Below are positions 56,952 to 64,000 of a stretch of 64,000 nucleotides of DNA, piece after piece. The notes below the pieces were generated by a model, which made no database searches, was not told where the DNA came from, and worked only from the letters and a program-made list of their open reading frames with translations. Origin of the DNA: Labrys sp. WJW (GTDB taxonomy: Bacteria > Pseudomonadota > Alphaproteobacteria > Rhizobiales > Labraceae). The stretch spans positions 118,295 through 182,294 of the forward strand of contig NZ_LYXZ01000002.1 of assembly GCF_001676615.1 (NCBI RefSeq), read 5' to 3'. How positions within the stretch are numbered: position 1 is the stretch's first letter; every line of letters begins with the position of its first letter. The translations under genes and the position numbers were made by a program.

Positions 56952-57938
56952 ATGGTTCGTCTCGCAGTTCTCGGTGCCGGCCGCATCGGCAAGATCCATG
57001 GTCGCAATGCGGCACTGCATCCGCAGGCCAGACTGATTTCGGTTTCCGATCCGCACGGGCCCTCCGCCGAGGTCCTGGCGGCCGAGACGGGTGCCCGCGT
57101 CAGCACGATCGACGAGGCCATCGCCGCCGATGACGTCGACGCCGTGCTCATCTGCACGCCGACCAACACCCATGCCGATCTGATCGAACGGGCCGTGCGA
57201 GCCGGCAAGGCCGTGTTCTGCGAGAAGCCGGTCGATCTGTCCTCCGACCGGATTCGCCACTGCCTCGCCGAGGTCACCAAGGCCGGCAAGCCCCTGATGA
57301 TCGGCTTCAATCGCCGCTTCGATCCCAATTTCGCCACGCTCAAGCACCGAATCGTCGAGGGCGCGATCGGGGAAGTGGAGCTGGTCACCATCATCTCGCG
57401 TGACCCGGCGCCGCCGCCGGTCTCCTATATCGAGGGCTCCGGCGGCCTCTTCCGCGACATGATGATCCACGACCTCGACCTTGCCCGTTTCCTGCTGGCC
57501 GAGGAGCCGGTGGAGGTCCACGCGGTCGCTTCGGCCCTGGTCGATCCGGCCATCGGCAAGGCTGGCGACGTCGATACCGCTGCCGTGCTCCTGAAGACGG
57601 CTTCGGGCAAGATCGCGCAGATCTCCAATTCGCGCCGCGCCACCTACGGCTATGACCAGCGCATCGAGGTGCATGGTTCCAAGGGCCTGATCCGTGCCCA
57701 TAACGTGCCGAAGACCACTGTGGAGGTGGCGACCGGCTCCGGCTTCCTGGCCGATCCCGTGCAGGATTTCTTCCTGCAACGGTATGCCGAGGCCTATCGT
57801 CTCGAGATGACCGCTTTTCTCGACGCGATCCTGGCGGGCAAGGCGCCCAATCCCTCGGGCGAGGACGGCCTGAAGGCTCAGATTCTGGCCGATGCCGCCA
57901 CGCAGGCGGCTCAGACGGGTATGACGGTGAAAATATAG
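56952..57938 (+). CDS. iolG: Inositol 2-dehydrogenase
   Basis: The 328-residue NAD-dependent enzyme oxidises myo-inositol to 2-keto-myo-inositol, the first step of the pathway. It shows the Rossmann motif LAVLGAGRIGKIHGRNAALH, VFCEKPVDLS with the catalytic-region Lys, and FRDMMIHDLDLARFLLAEEP. GGGAGAG precedes the ATG. It is divergent from the kinase gene and shares its regulatory region. A second Gfo/Idh/MocA enzyme lies 1.5 kb downstream. Confidence 0.91.
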   Translation: MVRLAVLGAGRIGKIHGRNAALHPQARLISVSDPHGPSAEVLAAETGARVSTIDEAIAADDVDAVLICTPTNTHADLIERAVRAGKAVFCEKPVDLSSDRIRHCLAEVTKAGKPLMIGFNRRFDPNFATLKHRIVEGAIGEVELVTIISRDPAPPPVSYIEGSGGLFRDMMIHDLDLARFLLAEEPVEVHAVASALVDPAIGKAGDVDTAAVLLKTASGKIAQISNSRRATYGYDQRIEVHGSKGLIRAHNVPKTTVEVATGSGFLADPVQDFFLQRYAEAYRLEMTAFLDAILAGKAPNPSGEDGLKAQILADAATQAAQTGMTVKI

Positions 57939-58067
57939 GCGGGTTGGATCTGCCTGGAAGCGCGGACGTCCGTGGGCACTCAAGGAGTGCCGGATGCCCG
58001 CCTTTCATGACAGGCTGAGCCCTGGCAAGAGCGGGCGAGGACCTCCGCCCTTCCAGGGGCCCTCTTG

Positions 58068-58901
58068 TCAGTCGCGCCCCTTATGTTCGGCCGTGCCCAC
58101 GGCCAGCGTCATGGCCAGGGCGAAGGTCGCCGCCAGCGAACGGAAGGCACCATGATCGGCTTCTTCCACATCCAGGCGAATGCGGGCGAGGCGGGCCAGC
58201 GGGCTTGCCGGGCTGTCGGTAATGGCCAGGATGGCATTGCCGCGCTGATGCGCGATACCAGCCAGTTCGATGGTGTCGGGCGAGTAGGGATTGTAGGAAA
58301 TCGCCAGCACCACATCCCTGGGCCCCGCCAGCGAAATCTGCTCCTTGCCGAGCTGGCCGACATGGTCGACCAGCGCGCAGCGCTGGCCCAGATTGCCGAA
58401 GGCGTAGGCGAGATAGGCCGCCACCGGGAAAAGCCGGCGGGCCGCCACCAGATGGATGATGTCGGCACCGGCGAGCAATTCGATCGCCGCATCGATCATT
58501 TCGGGATCGGCCGACGCTCGCAACCGTTCGATCGACAGCGTGGCTGCATCGGCAAAGCCGTTGAGCAGCGGCGCCGACAGGGAGCCCTCATTCGCCTCGG
58601 TCCGCAGCAATGCCACGCGCTGGCGATAATCGGGAAAGCGCTGCTTCAGCCGGGCGAGGAAGACCTGCTGCAGATCGGAAAAGCCGGAATAGCCGAGCGT
58701 CTTGGCGAAGCGCACCAGGGTCGAGGCTTGCACCCCGGCATTCTCCGCCACCGAAGCGGCGGTGCCGAGGGCGACCTCGTCGGGATGGTCGTTGGCGAAA
58801 TGCGCCACTTGCCGCAGGCGTTTGGGCAATTGGTCGATGCGATCGGCGAGGCGCGCGGAAAAATCGGTAAAGTCGCGCGTCTCGTCCTCAGCCATGACCA
58901 T
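58068..58901 (-). CDS. RpiR-family transcriptional regulator (probable iolR)
   Basis: The 277-residue protein has an N-terminal RpiR helix-turn-helix (about residues 1-80; LGTAASVAENAGVQASTLVR, FAKTLGYSGFSDLQQVFLAR) and a C-terminal SIS sugar-isomerase-like domain (about 120-260; ADIIHLVAARRLFPVAAYLA, VVLAISYNPYSPDTIELAG). RpiR proteins sense phosphorylated sugars. Its position within the iol genes suggests it represses them until an inositol intermediate appears. Confidence 0.85.
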   Translation of the reverse strand: MVMAEDETRDFTDFSARLADRIDQLPKRLRQVAHFANDHPDEVALGTAASVAENAGVQASTLVRFAKTLGYSGFSDLQQVFLARLKQRFPDYRQRVALLRTEANEGSLSAPLLNGFADAATLSIERLRASADPEMIDAAIELLAGADIIHLVAARRLFPVAAYLAYAFGNLGQRCALVDHVGQLGKEQISLAGPRDVVLAISYNPYSPDTIELAGIAHQRGNAILAITDSPASPLARLARIRLDVEEADHGAFRSLAATFALAMTLAVGTAEHKGRD

Positions 58902-59074
58902 GTCCCGTTCCAGAAGCGGGGCAGTGTGCTCGCTGCCCTCCCTATCATTGACACCTTACCGGTGGTGCCACGCGGCAGCGATGCCGGATCGTGCCGCAAA
59001 GGCGCGCCCAACGGAAGGTTAGTGCAACTGGAAAGACTGCGAAACCCGTTTCGCAATCACGGATGTGGATCGGC

Positions 59075-59272
59075 TCAGCACCGGCGCGTGAGCGGATCGA
59101 CACCGTCGGTTGTCGGCTTCTCCTCGTCCCGGTCGCGTGGTGCGTCGGTGGAGGGCGGCGGCACGCGCCGGGCCGGATCGTCGATGATGCGGGCAATCAA
59201 GGCCGCGATGGTGCCAGTAAACAGCATGGCAGTTGTCCCCTTGGCTGCGACGGCGAACCGTGGAGCCAGCAT
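59075..59272 (-). CDS. Possible small single-helix membrane protein
   Basis: The 65-residue frame has one hydrophobic stretch (TTAMLFTGTIAALIARIID) followed by a charged tail with DAPRDRDEEKPTTDGVDP. The ATG at 59272 has AAGGAT six bases upstream. No family is recognised. It is in the 543-base gap between the regulator and the second dehydrogenase, which is otherwise featureless apart from an inverted repeat at 59400. Confidence 0.42.
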   Translation of the reverse strand: MLAPRFAVAAKGTTAMLFTGTIAALIARIIDDPARRVPPPSTDAPRDRDEEKPTTDGVDPLTRRC

Positions 59273-59399
59273 GGATATCCTTTCTTTCCCCGAGAGACGG
59301 CAGCCCGCTCGCGGTGGGTCGAATCGATCTGTGCCGATTTTGATGCACTGCAGCATACAACAAATCTGTGCTGCGTCGCACAATGAAATGGAATGACGG

Positions 59400-59418
59400 C
59401 CATACCAAGGCGGTATGG
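59400..59418. promoter_or_regulatory. Inverted repeat upstream of the second Gfo/Idh/MocA gene
   Basis: CCATACC and GGTATGG flank a five-base AAGGC centre, 27 bases before the gene start. It shares CATACCAA with the dyad around the MFS gene start at 31644, so both may be targets of one regulator. Confidence 0.4.
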
Positions 59419-59444
59419 CGAATGGACGCGAAGGGAGAGAAGTG

Positions 59445-60587
59445 ATGAAGGCATCGGCCAAATCAGATGGCAGGGGGCTCGGTGTTGGCCTGATCGGCAC
59501 GGGATATATGGGCAAATGTCATGCCTTGGCGTGGAATGCGGTCGCCTCGACTTTCGGTGACGTCATCAGGCCCCGTTTGGTCGCAGTTGCCGAAGCGTCC
59601 GCCGATCTTGCCCGTACCAAGGCACTGGAACTCGGCTTCGCCACCTCGACCGGCGACTGGCGTGAGCTCCTGGCCGACCCGCAGATCGACGTGATTTCGA
59701 TCACGACGCCCAACCGTTTCCATGCCGAGATGGCGATCGCGGCGCTGGAGGCGGGCAAGCATGTCTGGTGCGAAAAGCCGATGGCGACCGTATTTGCCGA
59801 TGTGCAGGCGATGCATGCCGCCTGGCGCGGCAGCGGCAAGGTGGCGGTACTCGGCTACAACTACATTCAAAACCCCGCCATGCGCCTGATCCGCAAGCTG
59901 ATCGGCGAGGGGACAATCGGCGTCGTCAATCACGTCCGCCTGGAGATGGACGAGGATTTCATGGCGGATCGGCAAACCCCCTTCGCCACCCGCAACGAGG
60001 CCAGTGCCGGCTACGGGGCCCTCGACGATTTTGCCGTCCATCCTCTCAGCCTGCTGCGTTTTGTCCTCGGCGGGGTTGCCGAAGTGTTCGGGGAGATGGC
60101 CAGGCCCTATGCGGACCGTCCCCATCCCGATGGCGGCAGGCGGGCCATCGAGAATTACGACATTGCCACCGCCTTGCTGCGCCTGGAGAGCGGTGCTTCG
60201 GGTGTGCTCACCGTCAATCGCGCTGCTTGGGGGCGCAAGGGCCGCATCCAGTTGCAGATCTTCGGCGATGCCGGCGCCATCGTGTTCGATCAGGAGCGTT
60301 TCAACGAGGTGCAGCTTTTCCGCCGCGAGGGCAGCGAGGAAACCCAGGGGTTCCGGACCATTCTCAGTGCGCCGGTGCACAAGCCCTATGATCGCTTCAT
60401 TCCAGCGCCCGGCCACGGCCTTGGTTTCAACGATCTGAAAGTGATCGAATGCCGCGAACTGATCGCCCGCATCGAGGGCGAGAAGGCCTCGGTGTTCGAT
60501 TTCGACGATGGCCTTGCCATCGAGCGTACCGTCCATGCCATTGCGGACAGCTTTGCCAAAGGCCGCTGGGTGGAAGTGAAGGCTTGA
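59445..60587 (+). CDS. Gfo/Idh/MocA-family oxidoreductase
   Basis: The 380-residue protein has the Rossmann motif VGLIGTGYMGKCHALAWNAV, KHVWCEKPMATVFADVQAMH with the conserved EKP lysine, and GYGALDDFAVHPLSLLRFVL in the substrate domain. Relatives in iol clusters act on other inositol isomers (scyllo- or D-chiro-inositol). That is the likeliest role but not proven. GGGAGAG precedes the ATG. It is convergent with the secreted repeat protein. Confidence 0.84.
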   Translation: MKASAKSDGRGLGVGLIGTGYMGKCHALAWNAVASTFGDVIRPRLVAVAEASADLARTKALELGFATSTGDWRELLADPQIDVISITTPNRFHAEMAIAALEAGKHVWCEKPMATVFADVQAMHAAWRGSGKVAVLGYNYIQNPAMRLIRKLIGEGTIGVVNHVRLEMDEDFMADRQTPFATRNEASAGYGALDDFAVHPLSLLRFVLGGVAEVFGEMARPYADRPHPDGGRRAIENYDIATALLRLESGASGVLTVNRAAWGRKGRIQLQIFGDAGAIVFDQERFNEVQLFRREGSEETQGFRTILSAPVHKPYDRFIPAPGHGLGFNDLKVIECRELIARIEGEKASVFDFDDGLAIERTVHAIADSFAKGRWVEVKA

Positions 60588-60610
60588 CCGCCTTGCATCA
60601 GCGGTAAAAG

Positions 60611-60639
60611 AAAACGGCCGCGGAGGGGATCCGCGGCCG
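60611..60639 (-). terminator. Terminator of the secreted repeat protein gene
   Basis: CGGCCGCGGA and TCCGCGGCCG form a perfect 10-bp stem with a five-base loop. On the minus strand it is followed by TTTTCTTTT. It also lies just after the plus-strand dehydrogenase gene. Confidence 0.82.
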
Positions 60640-60659
60640 CATGATGAAGAAGAAGAGAA

Positions 60660-61133
60660 TTAGCCTTTCAGCTTCTTGTTGCATTCGCTGTAGTAGCCGC
60701 CGCCCTTCTGAATCCATTTCAGGCCGCCATTGCCGTTGCTGGTCTTGTTGGCATTGTACTGGTCGAGGCAGGTGTGCATGCGTTGCTTGCCGGCCGATTC
60801 CTTGGCATATTTCGGATCGACGGCCGACGGGAACACGGCGCTGCCCGATGTAGCGGCGGTGGGAGCAGGCTTGGCGGCCGGTGCCGGTTTGGCAGCCGTC
60901 GTCGCGGCCGGGGCTGCAGGGGCTGCCGGCGCGGTTGCAGCCGGAGTCGCTTCCGTGCCGCATTGTGCCTTGCGGAAATCGTTCCAGGTTGCGCCGTTCA
61001 GCGTGTTCGCGGTCTTGGCTGCCTGATATTTGTCGCTGCACTCCTTCATGGTGAGCGCTTGCGCTGGCGCAGCAAGCGCGACCGCACTGGCGATCAGTAG
61101 TCCGGTACCAATGATGGCGGAACGAAGCATCAT
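60660..61133 (-). CDS. Secreted Cys-motif repeat protein, PsiF-like
   Basis: The 157-residue protein has a signal peptide (LLIASAVALAAPAQA) and two related Cys-paired units: MKECSDKYQAAKTANTLNGA with a second Cys in DFRKAQCG, and MHTCLDQYNANKTSNGNGGL with a second Cys in YYSECNKKLKG. A long Ala/Pro/Thr/Lys-rich linker separates them. The units suggest an internal duplication. Proteins with this motif are common in Hyphomicrobiales; the function is unknown. Confidence 0.68.
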   Translation of the reverse strand: MMLRSAIIGTGLLIASAVALAAPAQALTMKECSDKYQAAKTANTLNGATWNDFRKAQCGTEATPAATAPAAPAAPAATTAAKPAPAAKPAPTAATSGSAVFPSAVDPKYAKESAGKQRMHTCLDQYNANKTSNGNGGLKWIQKGGGYYSECNKKLKG

Positions 61134-61419
61134 TCTAACTCCCTCATTTTCGGCGGATATTGCCCGCCGCCGACTCTGGATAAGCCTCAGCCGGAATGCC
61201 TATTTGTGTGATCAGGAATACGGCGAAGGTACGGCACACCCTGGTGATAGACCGAGTCTGCCAAAGAAAAAAGAGGAACCTTCATCAGCTCGGATCAGTT
61301 TCCATTCCGGCAAAAGCTTGCCGGCGCTTCACGCCGGCAAGCTTTTCTGATCGAAACTCAGTCAAGGTTTTACTGTCCTTAACGTCATCAAGGAGATCAA
61401 GCCGTGATTTCACATCGCT

Positions 61420-61980
61420 TCACGGCGAGGGGGCGATGACTCTGCGCCTGCGAAAGATCGCAACCGGGGAACCCAGATGAATGGACTGGCGCAGATATTC
61501 ATAGCCGCATTTGAGAGCGACACGCTGGGAGTGGATGTTGTCGGGGCTTGTCATGCAGTTGGTGTGCGGCAGATCGATATGACTGTCGAACCAGTTCAGT
61601 ACGGCCTTGGCCGCTTCCGTGGCATAGCCCTTGCCATGGGCCGCACCGATCAGGGAGTAGCCGAGTTCAGGCGTCCCTGAGAATTCCGGCTCGATGTCGC
61701 GCTCGAAATTATGAATGCCGACTTCGCCGAGGAAGCGGCCATCGGTCTTGTCGGTCACGATCCAGAAACCGAACCCCATCCAGAGCCAATGGCCGGCATA
61801 ACGCAGCATGCGGGTCCAGACCTCCTCGCGCGGATAGGGGGATTTACGCACATAGCGAAGCACCGCGGGCTCTGCCCACATGGCCGTGACGCTCTCCAGA
61901 TCGCCGGGTCTATGCGCACGCAAAATCAAGCGTGACGTCTCGATGGTGGGAGCGACGGTGAATGCCGACAGAAGGGGCAT
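61420..61980 (-). CDS. GNAT-family acetyltransferase (RimJ/RimL type)
   Basis: The 186-residue protein has the pattern ETSRLILRAHRPGDLESVTA, FLGEVGIHNFERDIEPEF and the acetyl-CoA loop LGYSLIGAAHGKGYATEAAK followed by CMTSPDNIHSQRVALKCGY. This places it in the RimJ/RimL-like group that acetylates amino groups of proteins or small molecules. The ATG at 61980 follows GAGGAAAG. The substrate is unknown. Confidence 0.82.
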   Translation of the reverse strand: MPLLSAFTVAPTIETSRLILRAHRPGDLESVTAMWAEPAVLRYVRKSPYPREEVWTRMLRYAGHWLWMGFGFWIVTDKTDGRFLGEVGIHNFERDIEPEFSGTPELGYSLIGAAHGKGYATEAAKAVLNWFDSHIDLPHTNCMTSPDNIHSQRVALKCGYEYLRQSIHLGSPVAIFRRRRVIAPSP

Positions 61981-62432
61981 AGGTGAACTTTCCTCGATCT
62001 TATCCGTGCGATCGGTCGTATTGATAGGTGCAAAATGCGTGTTGGTTCCCTTCGACAACTCGGAGGGCGGTTGGTTAGTCAGGTAGGCGATAGTCCTAGC
62101 TCCTGGGTTGGGGCTGTTGCGAAAGGCCCGCATGATCGCCACGCTTTCGCGTCGCCACGGGGCCGGTTTTGCGCATTATGTTGCACCGCAACAAACAGTG
62201 AATTTCCTTAGCCGACGGTGATCTCTGTCAGCCTCATTACCAATTTGCGCATCCGCTATCAGACGTTTCCGGCCTGTTAGAAGCGCCGGGAAGCCCATTG
62301 GATGCCGACCCAAAAGGATCTTGCCGAAACCGGTTTCAGCCGCAGCGGCATTCCGAGCCCGGCCCGTCGAGATTGACCAGACCCGGTGGGCGGGCCCCCG
62401 ATTCGAGCCACCCGATTGCTGCCCGGAATGCG

Positions 62433-62465
62433 AAAGCCCGGCCGCGTATGCGTGGACCGGGCTTT
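62433..62465. terminator. Orphan terminator-like hairpin
   Basis: AAAGCCCGG and CCGGGCTTT form a perfect 9-bp stem with a 15-base loop, followed by TTCATT. There is no gene ending just upstream on either strand. Confidence 0.55.
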
Positions 62466-62725
62466 TCATTGCCTCCCGAAGAGCGCAAGCAACCAAATCC
62501 GCCGGTAAATTGTTACAGCAGTACGAGGCGAGCGCTTTTGTCCATAGCTGCAACATGCGCTCTTCCTCGACCCTCCCGAACGTTGGTTCGACAACACCAG
62601 CACGAGCGTGACGCGGGTGTTATATCGGTACGGAAGCTGACGTTTGGTCAGGCTTGCCAAGCCACCTCGATCATGGTTCGCGCATGCCGTGCGTGTCTGC
62701 CGGATGAGCCGATCGCGATATTGTT

Positions 62726-62736
62726 TTGTCTGACAA
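62726..62736. promoter_or_regulatory. Palindrome upstream of the PfkB kinase gene
   Basis: TTGTC and GACAA flank a single T, 80 bases before the gene start. The sequence resembles sites bound by GntR-family (FadR-type) regulators. No such regulator is visible in the window, so the link is only suggestive. Confidence 0.38.
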
Positions 62737-62816
62737 ACTGGCTTTATATCGTCGCGAGGAAACCACCCAGGAAGGCCCGTCAGCAGAATGCTTCGGGCGG
62801 CGAAGACAAGGCGATC

Positions 62817-63755
62817 ATGCAAGAGCCGATGAGTACGAGAGGAGCCGTCATCTGCGTCGGCACCACCACGCTGGACCAGGTGCTGGAAATCGATGAAATG
62901 CCGCGGCAAGCCATCAAGGTTACGGCCCGGCACCATTTCAAGCGCGGAGGTGGGCCAGCCGCGACGGCTGCGGTTGCCTGCGCCCGCCTGCTGCAGCCGG
63001 TCGAATTGTGGAGCCGCATGGGCAATGATGCCGAGGCGGCTTTTCTATGCGAGCGCCTGCGTCATCACGGCGTCGGGATCACGGGCGTGAAATGCAGCGA
63101 GGAGATGGATACCATTGCCGCCGTGGTGATCGTCGATCGTCAGGGCGAACGGTTCATCGTCGGCCATGACCATACCGACCTACCAGCCTCGCCGGCCCAT
63201 CTGCCATTGCAGGACATTGCCGGGGCCGGTGCGGTGCTGGCCGATATCAATTGGCACGAAGCCTCTCTTGCGGCGCTGGATGCAGCTGCTGCTGCGGGAG
63301 TCCCGTCGGTGCTCGATGCGGAAGTCACCGATCCGGTGCTGCTGATTGAACTGGCGCGACGCGCAAGTTTGCCGGTGTTCTCGGAGGATGGATTTGCGCT
63401 GGCCAGCGACGGGGCGCAACCGGATGCCAGCGGCTGCGAGGCATTGTCGCGCCGCCTCGGCGGGACATTCGGTGTCACATTGGGTGCCCGGGGCTCGCTA
63501 TGGTGGGGCGGCGGCGTCCTGACCCTGGTACCCGCCTTGCCGGTGAACGTGCTGGACACCACCGGTGCGGGCGATGTGTTTCACGGCGCTCTGGCTGCCG
63601 GGCTGGCGGAAGGGCGGTCGGTGATCGATGCCGCCTGCTTTGCCAGTGCGGCCGCAAGCCTCAAATGCGAACTCGGCAATGGCTGGGATGGCATGCCCGA
63701 AAGACGGGCCGTCGTGGAAGCGGCCGCCACGCTGGACCCGCGCGTGGTCTCTTGA
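62817..63755 (+). CDS. PfkB-family carbohydrate kinase
   Basis: The 312-residue protein has the PfkB N-terminal glycine motif (FKRGGGPAATAAVACARLLQ) and the C-terminal phosphate-binding motif DTTGAGDVFHGALAAGLAEG. The family phosphorylates sugars or nucleosides with ATP. The specific substrate is not determinable; it lies after the inositol genes but in a separate unit. The ATG at 62817 has AAGG upstream; the ATG at 62829 is an alternative. Confidence 0.84.
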   Translation: MQEPMSTRGAVICVGTTTLDQVLEIDEMPRQAIKVTARHHFKRGGGPAATAAVACARLLQPVELWSRMGNDAEAAFLCERLRHHGVGITGVKCSEEMDTIAAVVIVDRQGERFIVGHDHTDLPASPAHLPLQDIAGAGAVLADINWHEASLAALDAAAAAGVPSVLDAEVTDPVLLIELARRASLPVFSEDGFALASDGAQPDASGCEALSRRLGGTFGVTLGARGSLWWGGGVLTLVPALPVNVLDTTGAGDVFHGALAAGLAEGRSVIDAACFASAAASLKCELGNGWDGMPERRAVVEAAATLDPRVVS

Positions 63756-64000
63756 AGGCGAGACGCAGGGGCAGCAACAGCGCTTGAAGTCAAAACGGTG
63801 CCGTCAGGCACGGGCACCGGGTTCGACGCGGCATTGCAGCCTGACAAGCCGCGCCTGGCCCGAGTGTCCGCAAAGCCCCATAAGCGTCTTGCCTACGCGA
63901 TAGGGGGTCTTGCCTGGGGCACCGTTTCCGAGTGTGAGCCAATTACGCAAAACACCGGTGGCTCGGCCGGATGGGGAGAGAGGGGCGGTTATACGCTACC

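Larger units (their letters stand above)
61981..62816. other. Long intergenic region with a terminator-like hairpin and an operator-like palindrome
   Basis: No convincing coding sequence is seen in these 836 bases. A stable hairpin, AAAGCCCGG/CCGGGCTTT followed by TCATT, sits at 62433-62465, so something upstream on the plus strand may be transcribed. The palindrome TTGTC-T-GACAA is at 62726-62736. A small RNA is possible between about 62200 and 62470 but no family is recognised. Confidence 0.35.

Noticed and set aside
62298..62440. Possible tRNA before the orphan hairpin
   Set aside because: A GATTCGAG segment resembles a T-loop, but the flanking stems do not pair as a T-arm and no anticodon or D-arm could be found.
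63756..64000. Start of a further gene at the right edge
   Set aside because: No frame with a plausible start, ribosome binding site or recognisable sequence is visible in the last 245 bases.

Overview
The window is 64 kb of GC-rich chromosome from an alphaproteobacterium, most likely of the order Hyphomicrobiales (Rhizobiales). The evidence is the block thyA-folA, hflK-hflC-DUF2065-degP, miaA/serB and ilvB-ilvH-ilvC, the sspB/fumC/DUF4169/ribbon-helix-helix neighbourhood, a Usg-family gene, a circularly permuted two-piece tmRNA gene, and a rhizobial-style inositol cluster whose kinase is fused to DUF2090. I see no phage genes, transposases or CRISPR arrays. The genus cannot be fixed from the sequence alone.

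Layout. 1-6.5 kb: end of a DMT permease, a LysE exporter, a betaine/choline-type ABC transporter (substrate-binding protein, ATPase, and a permease made of two fused permease domains) and a DUF817 membrane protein. 6.4-9.1 kb: a hotdog thioesterase, a D-lactate/glycolate-type FAD dehydrogenase and a small exported protein. 9.7-13.4 kb: a large AsmA-family protein. 13.7-16.9 kb: fumC with two small genes, then ssrA (tmRNA) and sspB. 16.9-26.4 kb: housekeeping genes (an APH(6)-like kinase, degP, hflCK, miaA, serB, thyA, folA). 26.6-31.5 kb: a DUF1963 protein and the branched-chain amino acid genes ilvB, ilvH, ilvC. 31.7-36.1 kb: an MFS symporter, a Usg protein, a cyclopropane fatty acid synthase and a flavin monooxygenase. 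36.4-40.2 kb: a ribose-type sugar ABC transporter. 40.4-50.3 kb: a lipoprotein, leuA and assorted metabolic, protease and envelope genes. 50.7-60.6 kb: inositol catabolism (iolB, iolE, iolD, iolC-DUF2090, iolG, an RpiR regulator and a second Gfo/Idh/MocA dehydrogenase). 60.6-64 kb: a secreted repeat protein, a GNAT acetyltransferase and a PfkB kinase.

How the genes work together. IlvB/IlvH, IlvC and LeuA are successive steps of valine, isoleucine and leucine synthesis. Both ilvB and leuA are preceded by short, previously uncalled leader-peptide genes rich in Ile/Leu/Val or Leu codons, followed by strong hairpins, which suggests transcription attenuation at both loci. The tmRNA gene lies directly upstream of sspB, whose product is the adaptor that delivers tmRNA-tagged proteins to ClpXP, so tag and adaptor are neighbours. 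The iol genes supply most enzymes from myo-inositol to central metabolism; the semialdehyde dehydrogenase (iolA) is not in the window.

Structure outside genes includes five copies of a two-hairpin intergenic repeat, three paired-palindrome (BIME-like) elements in gaps between transport and catabolic genes, a fold-back element near position 1.1 kb, and several operator-like inverted repeats. One is a perfect 11-bp inverted repeat that encloses the ribosome binding site of the MFS gene. I found no convincing wholly new multi-gene system; the most informative undescribed items are the RNA-level elements and the repeat families.
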